Origin: an uncultured Collinsella sp.
GTDB lineage: Bacteria > Actinomycetota > Coriobacteriia > Coriobacteriales > Coriobacteriaceae
Direction of reading: 5' to 3'
Length of the DNA stretch: 12,057 bases
Assembly: GCA_900553705.1 (NCBI GenBank)
Contig: USEK01000028.1
Span: 1-12,057, forward strand
This document shows, piece after piece, positions 1 to 7,841 of the stretch. A program made the position numbers and the translations under genes. The notes under the pieces are model-generated. The model did not search any database and was not told the DNA's origin. It was given only the letters and a program-made list of their open reading frames with translations. Numbering within the stretch: the stretch's first letter is position 1; each line of letters opens with the position of its first letter.

Positions 1-2
1 TC

Positions 3-1706
3 CTTGCACTCTGCGCCTGCGCCCTCATCGCCTACTCAAGCGCCCTCAAATCACGAGCCGAGGACGGCGGCGTGCTCGGCGACGCCCACGTCAAGACGGG
101 CCGCGAGGTCGTGAAGGGGTCCATGACATGGGGCGGCTCGACGAACCCCTCGTCGCGCGGGTTCGTCTACGGTTTCACCAAATATCGCGGTAAGCCCTGC
201 TATCTCTACGAGCCCAAGAAGATGGCCTTCGTGTCAGGGGCCACCGGGTCAGGTAAGAGTCGCTTCCTCTATCTCCCCTCAATCGACCTGCTCAGCTACG
301 GCGACGCCTCCAACGGCTCCGAGCCCGCGACCCTCGTCGTCTCAGACGTGAAGAACGAGCTCATAGAGCTCACGGGCGATGAGCTTGCCCGTCGTGGCTA
401 CCGCGTCCTCTTGCTCGATACGCAGCACCCCTATCGCGGCCAGAGGTTCAACCCGCTCAAGCAGGTTCTCGACCTCCATGCCGAGGGGCGCGACCAGGAG
501 GCCGAGCAGGCGGCGGACGCCATCGCGGAGCTCGTGGTGCAGGATGACGAGAAGGGCAAGGGTTCGCACTGGACGGCATCGGCCAGGGGCTTGCTCTCGG
601 CCCTGGTCCTGCTGGTCTCCATGTCTGACGAGTGTCCCGAGGGATCGAGGCACCTCGCGACCGTCTGCGAGGTCCTGGACCGCGGCACCGAGGCCGAGGG
701 CGACGACCCGGCCGAGCCCCTGAAGGCCGTCTTCCGCTCCCTGCCGAGCGGCCACCCCGCCAAGGGCAGGGCGTCGCAGTTCGTCTCCTCGGGCGGCAAC
801 GAGCTCAGGAGCATCCTCTCGACGCTCAAGGTCGCCCTGCGCCCGTTCTCGTCCGCCCCGGTCGCATGGATGACCTCCGGCTCCGACATCGACCCGCGAA
901 CGGTGCTCACGGAGAAGAGCGCCGTCTTCCTCCACGTGCTCGACGAGGGCTCCCCCTACAACTGCATAGCGGCGATATTCCTCTCGCAGCTCTGGGCTTC
1001 GGTCCAGGCGGTCGCGGACGTGAACGGCGGAAAACTCCCCCGCCCCGTGCAGATACTCGGCGACGAGTGGGGCAACCTCCCCCGCGTCGAGTGCCTGCCC
1101 GCGCTCCTCAGCCTAGGACGCAGCTACGGTTGTTTCTGGGTCGGCGCGACGCAGGACGTATCCCAGCTCAACAAGTACGGCGAGAAAGACGGCCGCAGGA
1201 AGATCCTCGCGAACTGCGGGGTCAAGATTGCGATGAAGCTCGCCGAGGAGGAGGACCGACGGTACTTCACCGAGCTCATCGGCAAGACCACGCGCCACAC
1301 GCAGGGCACGAGCAACGGCAGGTCCGCGTCGGGCACGTCCTCCTCGACGTCCTACAGCGAGAGCGCCGACGACGTGATACACCCCTGGGAGTGGCGCGAC
1401 ATGGCCCCGGACCGGGACGGGATCATCGTCGTGAAGCACGCGGACAACGGTATGCCCGCATGTCGAGCCGGCGTCTTCCGCTCCCCCGTCACCGACTGCA
1501 CCAACACGCCCACAAGGGAGCACTTCGACCTCGGGACCCCCGAGCACGAGGCGGAGAACCGTCGCGCCTACCAGCGCCGCCTCGACGAGTCAGCTGCTGG
1601 GAAGATGCGCGAGGAGGCCTCGACCTGGTGCCCAAAGTGGCCCGAGCCGGAGAAGAAGAACGGGAGCAAGCCGGGCGGCAAATTCAGCGGGCTCTCGCTC
1701 GACTAG
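3..1706 (+). CDS. VirD4/TraG-type conjugative coupling ATPase (5' partial)
   Basis: Type IV secretion coupling protein: a membrane-anchored ATPase that brings the relaxase-DNA complex to the transfer channel. The frame is open to the left edge, so the true start lies outside the window. Residues encoded at 3-50 are hydrophobic (LALCACALIAYSSAL) and look like the end of an N-terminal membrane segment; a GTG at 72 is therefore unlikely to be the real start. Counting from that GTG, Walker A is GATGSGKS at 56-63. Walker B is ILGDEWGN, with the acidic pair at 331-332 (nt 1062-1067). A downstream GATQDVSQLNKYG segment matches the conserved region after Walker B in TraG/VirD4 proteins. The tail is charged and Lys/Gly-rich, as in many coupling proteins. 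The relaxase gene starts 10 bases after the stop, so the two form one unit. Family assignment is strong; substrate specificity cannot be read. Confidence 0.9.
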   Translation, partial: LALCACALIAYSSALKSRAEDGGVLGDAHVKTGREVVKGSMTWGGSTNPSSRGFVYGFTKYRGKPCYLYEPKKMAFVSGATGSGKSRFLYLPSIDLLSYGDASNGSEPATLVVSDVKNELIELTGDELARRGYRVLLLDTQHPYRGQRFNPLKQVLDLHAEGRDQEAEQAADAIAELVVQDDEKGKGSHWTASARGLLSALVLLVSMSDECPEGSRHLATVCEVLDRGTEAEGDDPAEPLKAVFRSLPSGHPAKGRASQFVSSGGNELRSILSTLKVALRPFSSAPVAWMTSGSDIDPRTVLTEKSAVFLHVLDEGSPYNCIAAIFLSQLWASVQAVADVNGGKLPRPVQILGDEWGNLPRVECLPALLSLGRSYGCFWVGATQDVSQLNKYGEKDGRRKILANCGVKIAMKLAEEEDRRYFTELIGKTTRHTQGTSNGRSASGTSSSTSYSESADDVIHPWEWRDMAPDRDGIIVVKHADNGMPACRAGVFRSPVTDCTNTPTREHFDLGTPEHEAENRRAYQRRLDESAAGKMREEASTWCPKWPEPEKKNGSKPGGKFSGLSLD

Positions 1707-1716
1707 GGAGGCGACC

Positions 1717-2655
1717 ATGACGGCGATAAAGCAGACGAGCGTCTGCAGCGAGAAGCACCTCGCGAGACTCAGGGACTACCTCTCCTGGGACCGCGACAAG
1801 GCGCTCGCCCACGGCACGCAGAACATCATCGACGATGACCGCTGGTTTCAGGAGATGGCGGACACGAGGGCGGCCATGGGTCACGACAGCCCCGGTAAGG
1901 CCGGTGCCAAGTGCACCTACATGCAGCACCAGATACTCGGGTTCCTCCCAGACGAGTGCGACCTCAACGGCGGGAAGATGACGCCGGAGCTGTGCATGCG
2001 CTATGCGAGGGAGTACGTGGCCGAGCGCTACCCCAACCAGGAAGTCGTGATGGTGCTGCACCGCGAGCGCTGCCGCGAGGACGCCACCGACCGCTACGCC
2101 GTGCACCTCGGCATCAACCGCAGTGATCTGGAAACCGGCCGAAGGCTCGACGAGGGCCCCGCCCGAAAGGCGGCGGCATCACGCGTGAAGACCGTCCGTA
2201 CCCTGGACGAAAGGTACGGCCTCAGGCAGCTTGAGCGCGGCAAGGCCAACTCGCGCGTCCACGCGAGGCAACCCGGCACGGAAGAGCGCGACATGGCCCG
2301 AAAGGGGCAGGCCGAGCGCTCGGAGAACGCCCGCGTCCGCGTCGCGGTCGCCCGCCGAATCGAGGAGGCCGGACGCATGCGCGACTGCCCCGACCGGATG
2401 GGCGAGCTTGAGCGGCGGCTCAAGCGGGACGGCATCGAGCTCGCCAGGTCGAAGGGCGGGAGCCTCCAGTACCGCTTCCCCTCGAAGTCTCTCGGGGGCA
2501 TGAGGAAGGTCAACGGCGGAAGGCTCGGCTTTGCCGTCGACCGCTCGACTGGCATCGCCGTCCGCTTCACGCTGCGCGGGATAGCGACGGCGATGCGGGC
2601 GTTCTGGGAGCTTGAGCGCAAGGCGCTCGAGAACCAGAACGGGCGAGGGGACTGA
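1717..2655 (+). CDS. Relaxase / mobilization nuclease, MOBP-like, with divergent His motif
   Basis: Predicted DNA relaxase that nicks at oriT and stays bound to the transferred strand. It is 312 aa. The ATG follows GGGAGG (1706-1711) with a 5-base spacer, directly after the coupling protein stop. The layout matches MOBP/VirD2-like relaxases: a candidate catalytic tyrosine Y21 in RDYLSWDRDKAL, then YMQHQILGF (69-76) in place of the usual HHxxQSF block. A motif III region follows, VLHRERC (113-119) and YAVHLGINRSDLETGRRLD (127-145), then a C-terminal segment ending KVNGGRLGF that resembles the 'RGxxLG' tail of this group. H115, H130 and N134 are kept, but the usual HxHxH reads RYAVH, so two metal-binding histidines are missing. 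It may be a divergent clade using other ligands, or a weakened enzyme. The protein is short for a relaxase. Neighbourhood with the coupling ATPase supports the call. Confidence 0.75.
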   Translation: MTAIKQTSVCSEKHLARLRDYLSWDRDKALAHGTQNIIDDDRWFQEMADTRAAMGHDSPGKAGAKCTYMQHQILGFLPDECDLNGGKMTPELCMRYAREYVAERYPNQEVVMVLHRERCREDATDRYAVHLGINRSDLETGRRLDEGPARKAAASRVKTVRTLDERYGLRQLERGKANSRVHARQPGTEERDMARKGQAERSENARVRVAVARRIEEAGRMRDCPDRMGELERRLKRDGIELARSKGGSLQYRFPSKSLGGMRKVNGGRLGFAVDRSTGIAVRFTLRGIATAMRAFWELERKALENQNGRGD

Positions 2656-2661
2656 GCATTT

Positions 2662-2695
2662 GGGCCGTGACGCAACAGGCGTCCCGGCCCCTTTT
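2662..2695 (+). terminator. Intrinsic terminator of the coupling protein-relaxase operon
   Basis: The arms are 2662-2673 (GGGCCGTGACGC) and 2679-2690 (GCGTCCCGGCCC), with a 5-base AACAG loop and a single internal T/C mismatch, giving 11 pairs. TTTT at 2692-2695 follows after one C. It sits 6 bases after the relaxase stop and points the right way. The T tract is short, so termination may be partial. Confidence 0.75.
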
Positions 2696-2735
2696 GGCGA
2701 GAGCGACTTCGGAGCGGTTCGCCCCCGCCGCAGGC

Positions 2736-2773
2736 GGCAAGATGATTCCGTGCAACGGAATCCATATCTTGCC
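2736..2773. repeat. Imperfect inverted repeat downstream of the relaxase
   Basis: The outer arms are GGCAAGAT (2736-2743) and ATCTTGCC (2766-2773). The inner arms are GATTCCGT (2744-2751) and ACGGAATC (2755-2762), with a GCA loop and a 3-base bulge (2763-2765). The total is 16 pairs. A small hairpin CCGCC-GCA-GGCGG (2725-2737) overlaps its left edge. There is no T tract, so it is not an obvious terminator. It could be part of an oriT. Confidence 0.6.
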
Positions 2774-2851
2774 CGCACGGAGCGAGCCACTTGCCAGGGG
2801 CAACGCGAGCCCGGGCGGGTGAGCGCCGGCTGAGCCGACGCCGAGGAGACA

Positions 2852-3020
2852 CGACCCTGGGGAGCGTCGCACGACGGCGCTCGGCGACCCGGCGCGAGAG
2901 GCCCAGCCCGGCGACCACGGCGGAGCGATGGCGACTTCTGGAAGCCATCGAGCGCAGCCGTTCGGCGGGCTGGGCCGGCGTGAGCGGAGGCGGACGAAAC
3001 GCGACCCTGGGGAGCGTTGC
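2852..3020. repeat. 19-base direct repeat, 150 bases apart
   Basis: CGACCCTGGGGAGCGTCGC at 2852-2870 recurs at 3002-3020 with one C-to-T change. Upstream similarity continues imperfectly for roughly 25 bases (GCCGGC.TGAGC.GA pattern before each copy). This suggests an old duplication or repeated protein-binding sites inside the non-coding gap. Confidence 0.6.
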
Positions 3021-3057
3021 CAGGGAGCCGCAGCGAGAGCGACGCCGTGCGTCGCGG

Positions 3058-3099
3058 GGGTCCCGCCCATAAGCGGGACCCATCGGCCGCAAGGCCGAT
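3058..3099. repeat. Two adjacent perfect hairpins
   Basis: The first is GGGTCCCGC (3058-3066), a CCATAA loop, then GCGGGACCC (3073-3081): 9 pairs. The second follows at once: ATCGGCC (3082-3088), a GCAA tetraloop, then GGCCGAT (3093-3099): 7 pairs. Neither is followed by a T tract on either strand. They lie about 75-120 bases past the stop of the DUF262 gene, so they could protect or end that transcript, or belong to a transfer origin. Confidence 0.65.
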
Positions 3100-3175
3100 T
3101 GCCGCGCCTCGGCCCTCTCGACCTGCGCGTCGGGGAGGAGTCGGCAGTAACCTCTCCCCGATCCACAACGGAGAC

Positions 3176-4945
3176 CTAAAGCCGCTCGTACGCCCCCTTC
3201 ACCAGCTCGCCCATAAGCTGCCTTCGCTTGCCTAGGAACTCCTCGTAATCGAGGTCCTCAAACCCAACAGGCAGGGCATGCTCCTCGCAGTTGCGGCGAT
3301 ACTCGTCCTCCCCCAGCGCGGCGCGATACCTACGAACGTACTCATTCGGGGCGTCATCCGAGATGTAGATGTTGTTCTGGTAGTCAACAAGGGTGAAGTT
3401 GCCTCGGTTGCTGCGCTGTGAAAGGTAGCCCTTGGCCTTCAGGTAGTTATCTGGGAACAGATGATGCTTGTCCAGAGCCTTTTTGGAACCTGATGAGCCG
3501 GTAAGCAGCAGTTGAGAAAGAGGGGCCGTGCTGAACAGCGCCTTGGCACCGAGCACAACCTGAGCTGCGACGAAGCCCCACCAGGTCGGACCCGTCGCCT
3601 CGTTTGCATCGAGGGAGCTGGGCAGCGTGATGGAGAAATAATCGTCCGTCATGATGGCAGCGAGCCTACGGTCGAAGTACGCCCGGAACTCGTCGGCAGT
3701 ATCAAGGCGCGAGACGTCGTTAAGCTGCTGCTCGAACTCGGATTCGAAGGACCCCACATAGAGCCCCGTTATGGCTACGGCGAAATACCAGCGCCGCACG
3801 AGCCCGCGCACAGCCAGTGGCTCCATGTCGAACTCATAGCGCCCGATAAGGTAGAACGCATAGCAGAACATGAGCGCGTTGCCCGACCCCACCTGGTCGG
3901 AGCAGACGTAGCCCGCCTCCGCCAGCGTGTTGATGAAGGCATGCCAGTTGTTCAAGTCAAGCACGAGATCGAGGGCGCGACCGAACGTGGCAAAGTTCTC
4001 GGCTCGCGTCTCGGGCGTCGTTTCCTTTGTCTTGAGATCTCGCCCGCGAAGAATCTGGTAGGCATAACGCAGGCGACCCCTCTTGAACCCCACGCCCACC
4101 GTGGCGCGAATGATATGCGTCGGCGAGACGGTCATGAGCGGGTTGTACGAGGTGCCCTTTGCGGGCGCATGGCTCATGGCGCAGAACTCCTCTATACGCT
4201 CCCTCATGGCAGGTTCGTAGACCGAAAGCAGGGTCATGATGAAGTCATCCTGCTTAAGCGCCTGCCCTTGCGAGTTCACACGCACAAAGATGTCCGATAC
4301 GGTCTCCTCGTCAGCCGATTCGGAAATCTCCAGCGTCGGCAGAAGATAACGCTCAAGCCCGAGTAATGCGTTGAGCCCGCTCTCGACGGCATCCTCGCCG
4401 TCATCGTCGAGTTCGGGTTCTCCCTTTTTGGCATTCGCCTCGTTAAGGCGCTTGATGAACGCCCTGCGATAGGCGCTCAGCTTGTTGTCGTGGTTCGCCG
4501 CGAAGGCCTCGGATACGTCCGGCACATAGCGCGAATCCTTCTCGGTCGAGGCGTCGGCATTCTTGAATGAGCGTGCGATGGGGTCGTAGGCGACCTTCAC
4601 TGTTCGCTCCCTGAAGTTCTTGTCTCGCACGGACACGCCGTACAGGGAGCTCAGAAGGGCAGTAAGTCTCTGCTGTCCGTCGATGACAAGGGACTTGGGG
4701 ACGGTATACACCTTTTGGTTCGAGCCTATGGCAGTCTTCTTGCCCGCGTTGTCGCTCGGAGAGTCCCACAGCATCACATAGCCAATAGGGTATCCGCGGA
4801 GCATGGAATCAAGCAGGTCGCGGACCTTTTCGTTGCCCCACACGAAGGGTCGTTGCAGGTCGGGCAGACCGATCTTGCCCGTCTGAACGTCCTTCAGGAT
4901 GTTACCAACCTCCAGCGATATGGGGTTATAGATGGAGTTTTGCAC
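3176..4945 (-). CDS. DUF262/HNH nuclease (GmrSD- or SspE-like defence protein)
   Basis: Predicted nucleotide-dependent DNA nuclease of the DUF262 group, which includes type IV restriction enzymes (GmrSD) and SspE-like anti-phage proteins. The N-terminal domain shows LPDLQRPFVW (27-36) and the signature IDGQQRLTAL (88-97), used by this ParB-like fold for nucleotide binding or hydrolysis. FVRVNSQGQALKQDDF (220-235) is another family hallmark. The C-terminus carries a probable HNH nuclease site, DKHHLFPDNYL (492-502) followed by RGNFTLVDYQNN (514-525), so both modules sit in one 589-aa chain. Translation starts with GTG at 4945-4943. That G is also the last base of the upstream gene's TAG stop, and the nearest Shine-Dalgarno-like sequence (AAGAAGG) is a poor 12 or so bases away. 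Translation is therefore probably coupled to the R-M gene. The modification or phage signal it senses cannot be read from sequence. Confidence 0.88.
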   Translation of the reverse strand: MQNSIYNPISLEVGNILKDVQTGKIGLPDLQRPFVWGNEKVRDLLDSMLRGYPIGYVMLWDSPSDNAGKKTAIGSNQKVYTVPKSLVIDGQQRLTALLSSLYGVSVRDKNFRERTVKVAYDPIARSFKNADASTEKDSRYVPDVSEAFAANHDNKLSAYRRAFIKRLNEANAKKGEPELDDDGEDAVESGLNALLGLERYLLPTLEISESADEETVSDIFVRVNSQGQALKQDDFIMTLLSVYEPAMRERIEEFCAMSHAPAKGTSYNPLMTVSPTHIIRATVGVGFKRGRLRYAYQILRGRDLKTKETTPETRAENFATFGRALDLVLDLNNWHAFINTLAEAGYVCSDQVGSGNALMFCYAFYLIGRYEFDMEPLAVRGLVRRWYFAVAITGLYVGSFESEFEQQLNDVSRLDTADEFRAYFDRRLAAIMTDDYFSITLPSSLDANEATGPTWWGFVAAQVVLGAKALFSTAPLSQLLLTGSSGSKKALDKHHLFPDNYLKAKGYLSQRSNRGNFTLVDYQNNIYISDDAPNEYVRRYRAALGEDEYRRNCEEHALPVGFEDLDYEEFLGKRRQLMGELVKGAYERL

Positions 4946-7773
4946 TATAGTTCACCGACCTTCTTGGCGTACAGGTTGAAGAGATGGGCGACTATCTTCT
5001 CCTCATCCCCACCGAAGTCGACGCCATAGGCGGCTTCGACGGCGGCGTCGAGCGCCTTGTGCGCTGCCATCAGCTCGGGGAAGAACGTCTCGTTCTTGGG
5101 ATCGTACATGTCCGCGAGCGTCGCACCTTCTTGGGCATCCCGAGCGTCGAGCACGGCTTGGGCGCAGCGTTCAACCTCGTTCCTTTGCTCTTCACTGGGC
5201 TCGGGCCAGACGAAGTTGTTGTAGACGATTCCGCCGGAATAGCGGTAATCGGATTTGAGCCGCCCCGCGACCGTGCGCATCCATGCGTTGTGGAGCTGTG
5301 ACTGAAGGACGCCAAAGTGATAGAGCGTCGCATTGGGTATTAGAAACACCAAGTCACTGCACAACGTCTCAGACCCGACAAACCCCATAGGGATATACCT
5401 TCTACGCTCTGACGAGACTTTGGGGACAATGATGGAACTTCCCTCGGGCATGTTCTCAACGTGAAATCTCGTTGGCTTATCTGCTATTTTCCGGGTTCCA
5501 GCGCTTTTACTTGCAAGCCTGTATTCACGAACCTGTTCTACTCTCTTTCTGCACTCAGGAAGCTGCTTTAGATCTGAGAAGGTTGCCTCCCCAAGCCACA
5601 GGCACCAGCGGTGATAGCCATGAATGAACTCTTTTGATCCAAGCCATGGATGGAAGAAGCCTTCGGCCTTTGGCTCTTTCTTCAGGAAATCGTCTTTCTC
5701 CTCATCGGTAAACAGGTAGAATCCCCCATCAATAGGTTTATTTCCGATGCCCATTTCCGGAACATCACAAATAGGCTTGCTGCGGCTGTAGATGAATACA
5801 TCAGGGGCGTCTTTCAAATACGCATTGATTCGAGCCGTGGGAATCTGTTCTTCGTCGCTGTCCGGGGTCGCGTGGTAGAAGAGCGTCTTGTTCCCCGCTT
5901 CGCGGGAGAACCCGACGATGACGCAGAACACGTGTGCCTTGTCCGCCGCCTCGTTGTCCCAGCGGAAGGTGTTGTGTGCGAAATCGATATGGATGCCCGT
6001 GTCATGCAGGGGTTTCCAGAGGTTGGCGACCTGCTCGCCCTGACATATCGAGTTGGTAGAGACCAGGGCGCAGCGCGTGCGCTTTCCCTGCGTGAACCTC
6101 GCGGCCTTCATGTACCAGGCCCCGCAGTAGTCGATGTTGCCTGCGTTCTTCGCTCCATCGAAGACCTCAAGGAGCTCTGCCTTCTGCTCCTTGGATTGGT
6201 TGCGAGCACCCAGGAACGGCGGGTTGCCCACAAGATAAGTAAGGTCATCGGGGAACACCTCGGACCAATCGGTCTTGAGGGCGTTGCCCTCATGGAGGTT
6301 GCTGAGGCTCCTGAGCGGCAGGAAGTCGAAGTCATAACCGACGTATATCTCCTGCGTCTTTCGGAGCATCTGCTCCTCGGTGATCCAAAGGGCGGTCTTG
6401 GCGACCGAGACTGCGAAGTCGTTAATCTCGATGCCGTACAGTTGATCGAGAGAAACGCGGACGGGGCTATCCTGCGCAATGACGAGGGACGTCTGCCCCG
6501 CGTTGCCGGTCTCCTCGCTGAGCTCGTCCTCGATGATTCGGTTCTCGATGGTGCGTAGCTGCCGGTACGCCTCGGTAAGGAAGTTGCCCGAGCCGCATGC
6601 CGGGTCGCCGATGGTGATGGAGGCCACCTTGTCGTGCAGCCTCGCCAGGGCCTGCTTGCGCTTGGCAGCCGTCCTCTCGCCCTCGGCCTCGTGCAGCTCA
6701 TCCCACAGCTCGTCGAGGAAGAGCGGCCTGAGGCAGCGCTCGATATTCTCGACGCTCGTGTAGTGCATGCCCCCGGCATGGCGCGTCTCGGGGTTCAGCG
6801 TGCCCTCGAACACGCCGCCGAAGATGACGCCCGAGATCTCGCGCCAGTCGAAGTCCTGGGACGCGTCGGTGATGGCTTCGAGGATCTCCGGGGTCATCTG
6901 CGGGACGATGATGGAGGAGTCGGCGAACAGCCCGCCGTTCACGTACGGGAAGGCCGCGAGGTCCTCGTCCATGTACTCGTCCCGCTTGTCCAGGGGCGTG
7001 TCGATCGCCTCGAACAGGTCCACCAGCTTGCGGCGGAGCTTGGCAGGGTCACCCTCGCAGTACCTACCGAACGCCTGGTGCGATTGCAGGAGGTCGGCGT
7101 CCTCGGCGTAAAGCAGGAAGATGATTCGGGTGATGAGCACGTTGAGCGAGCGCTGCTCCTCCTGCGCGCGCTCGTCCTTCTCCTCGATGTGGTGGTACTG
7201 CTTGGCGAGGGCATCGTAGAGCCTGGAGACGTAGGCCCCGGCCTCGATGGAGAGCTGCTGCTCCTTGTGCAGGCGGCTCGTCTCATTGGATGTCAGGAAG
7301 GAGAGAAGGTACAGGCTGTCCGGGAGCTCTTCAAGGGAGAACTCCTGCACGGTGTCCTCGGGCCGCTCATTGTCGAGGTCGTAGAGGCGGAAGGTCCCGA
7401 AGTTGCACGTCATCACCCAGCGGGGGCGCTCGGAGTACGGCAGGTGCCGCGCGTACCACATGGCCTGCTGGAGCGGCGTCTCCATGCCGCCGTTTCTGGG
7501 CTCGGGCTTGTCGAGGTCGATACCCCACGACTTCTGCTCACACAGGAAGTTGTGGTCGGAGACGAACACGTCGATGCGGCGGCCTCTCACCTTCCGCTCG
7601 AAGTCGACGAAGCTGTCTATGGTGTTGGACGGGATGCCCAGGACGTTGATGAGCAGATCTACCCAGAACTTTTGCGTGTCCTGCTGCTCGTTGTTGGAGC
7701 CCGCGGGGATGGCGGCAAGGCGCTTCTGCCACCGCTTGACGAACTCTTTTGCCTCTTTCTTGCTGGCAGGCAT
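4945..7773 (-). CDS. MmeI-like type IIL restriction-modification enzyme
   Basis: Single-chain restriction-modification enzyme, 942 aa, close to the usual MmeI size. It should methylate adenine on one strand of an asymmetric site and cut at a distance. The N-terminal nuclease motif is D68 followed by E79-Q-K81, matching the D-X9/10-ExK pattern of MmeI enzymes. A helical connector precedes the methyltransferase: motif I DPACGSGNF (390-398) and motif IV NPPF (517-520), the N6-adenine type. The target recognition part shows KPIDGGFYLF (679-688), HPWLGSKEFIHGYHRWCLWL (708-727) and RRYIPMGFVG (791-800), all typical of the family. The ATG is preceded by AGGAGGT (7779-7785) at a 5-base spacing. It is first gene of a two-gene operon with the DUF262 nuclease. 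Base composition falls sharply in the recognition region. Recognition sequence is not predictable here. All motifs look intact. Confidence 0.93.
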   Translation of the reverse strand: MPASKKEAKEFVKRWQKRLAAIPAGSNNEQQDTQKFWVDLLINVLGIPSNTIDSFVDFERKVRGRRIDVFVSDHNFLCEQKSWGIDLDKPEPRNGGMETPLQQAMWYARHLPYSERPRWVMTCNFGTFRLYDLDNERPEDTVQEFSLEELPDSLYLLSFLTSNETSRLHKEQQLSIEAGAYVSRLYDALAKQYHHIEEKDERAQEEQRSLNVLITRIIFLLYAEDADLLQSHQAFGRYCEGDPAKLRRKLVDLFEAIDTPLDKRDEYMDEDLAAFPYVNGGLFADSSIIVPQMTPEILEAITDASQDFDWREISGVIFGGVFEGTLNPETRHAGGMHYTSVENIERCLRPLFLDELWDELHEAEGERTAAKRKQALARLHDKVASITIGDPACGSGNFLTEAYRQLRTIENRIIEDELSEETGNAGQTSLVIAQDSPVRVSLDQLYGIEINDFAVSVAKTALWITEEQMLRKTQEIYVGYDFDFLPLRSLSNLHEGNALKTDWSEVFPDDLTYLVGNPPFLGARNQSKEQKAELLEVFDGAKNAGNIDYCGAWYMKAARFTQGKRTRCALVSTNSICQGEQVANLWKPLHDTGIHIDFAHNTFRWDNEAADKAHVFCVIVGFSREAGNKTLFYHATPDSDEEQIPTARINAYLKDAPDVFIYSRSKPICDVPEMGIGNKPIDGGFYLFTDEEKDDFLKKEPKAEGFFHPWLGSKEFIHGYHRWCLWLGEATFSDLKQLPECRKRVEQVREYRLASKSAGTRKIADKPTRFHVENMPEGSSIIVPKVSSERRRYIPMGFVGSETLCSDLVFLIPNATLYHFGVLQSQLHNAWMRTVAGRLKSDYRYSGGIVYNNFVWPEPSEEQRNEVERCAQAVLDARDAQEGATLADMYDPKNETFFPELMAAHKALDAAVEAAYGVDFGGDEEKIVAHLFNLYAKKVGEL

Positions 7774-7778
7774 ACCGG

Positions 7779-7835
7779 ACCTCCTGCGTCGTTGTCACTT
7801 TCGGACAATTTTAAGGGGTAAAAGCCCTCTTCCAA
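7779..7835 (-). promoter_or_regulatory. Candidate promoter and RBS of the R-M operon
   Basis: On the minus strand, TTGGAA (7830-7835) and TAAAAT (7808-7813) are separated by 16 bases and could serve as -35 and -10 boxes. This would place the start near 7801. The strong RBS AGGAGGT (7779-7785) follows, leaving a leader of about 28 bases. The -35 box overlaps a small CTTCC/GGAAG hairpin. Confidence 0.5.
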
Positions 7836-7841
7836 GCGGAA

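Larger units (their letters stand above)
2656..3175. other. GC-rich non-coding gap with many hairpins; candidate oriT
   Basis: About 500 bases lie between two convergent operons, and I find no convincing gene. The open frames here are arginine/serine/proline-rich translations typical of GC-rich non-coding DNA, in several frames at once. The stretch holds the relaxase operon terminator, an imperfect hairpin at 2736-2773, a 19-base repeat 150 bases apart, two adjacent perfect hairpins at 3058-3099, and a further 8-bp inverted repeat (TCGGGGAG at 3130-3137, CTCCCCGA at 3154-3161). An oriT often lies beside its relaxase gene and contains inverted repeats, so this is a plausible place for one. No nick site motif could be identified with confidence. 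Confidence 0.4.

Noticed and set aside
72..74. GTG at 72 as the start of the coupling protein
   Set aside because: The frame is open upstream to the window edge and encodes a hydrophobic segment expected at the N-terminus of VirD4 proteins; no RBS was seen before this GTG.
2725..3161. CRISPR array in the repeat-rich gap
   Set aside because: Repeats are few, unevenly spaced and of different sequence; no regular repeat-spacer pattern and no cas genes.
2094..3168. Two long minus-strand frames across the end of the relaxase and the non-coding gap
   Set aside because: Arg/Pro/Ser-rich translations in overlapping frames, partly antisense to the relaxase; no start signal or family resemblance.
6634..7821. 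395-aa open frame on the plus strand opposite the R-M gene
   Set aside because: Antisense to the nuclease and helical parts of the MmeI-like gene, low-complexity Val/Leu/Glu/Gly-rich, and no RBS or recognisable domain.
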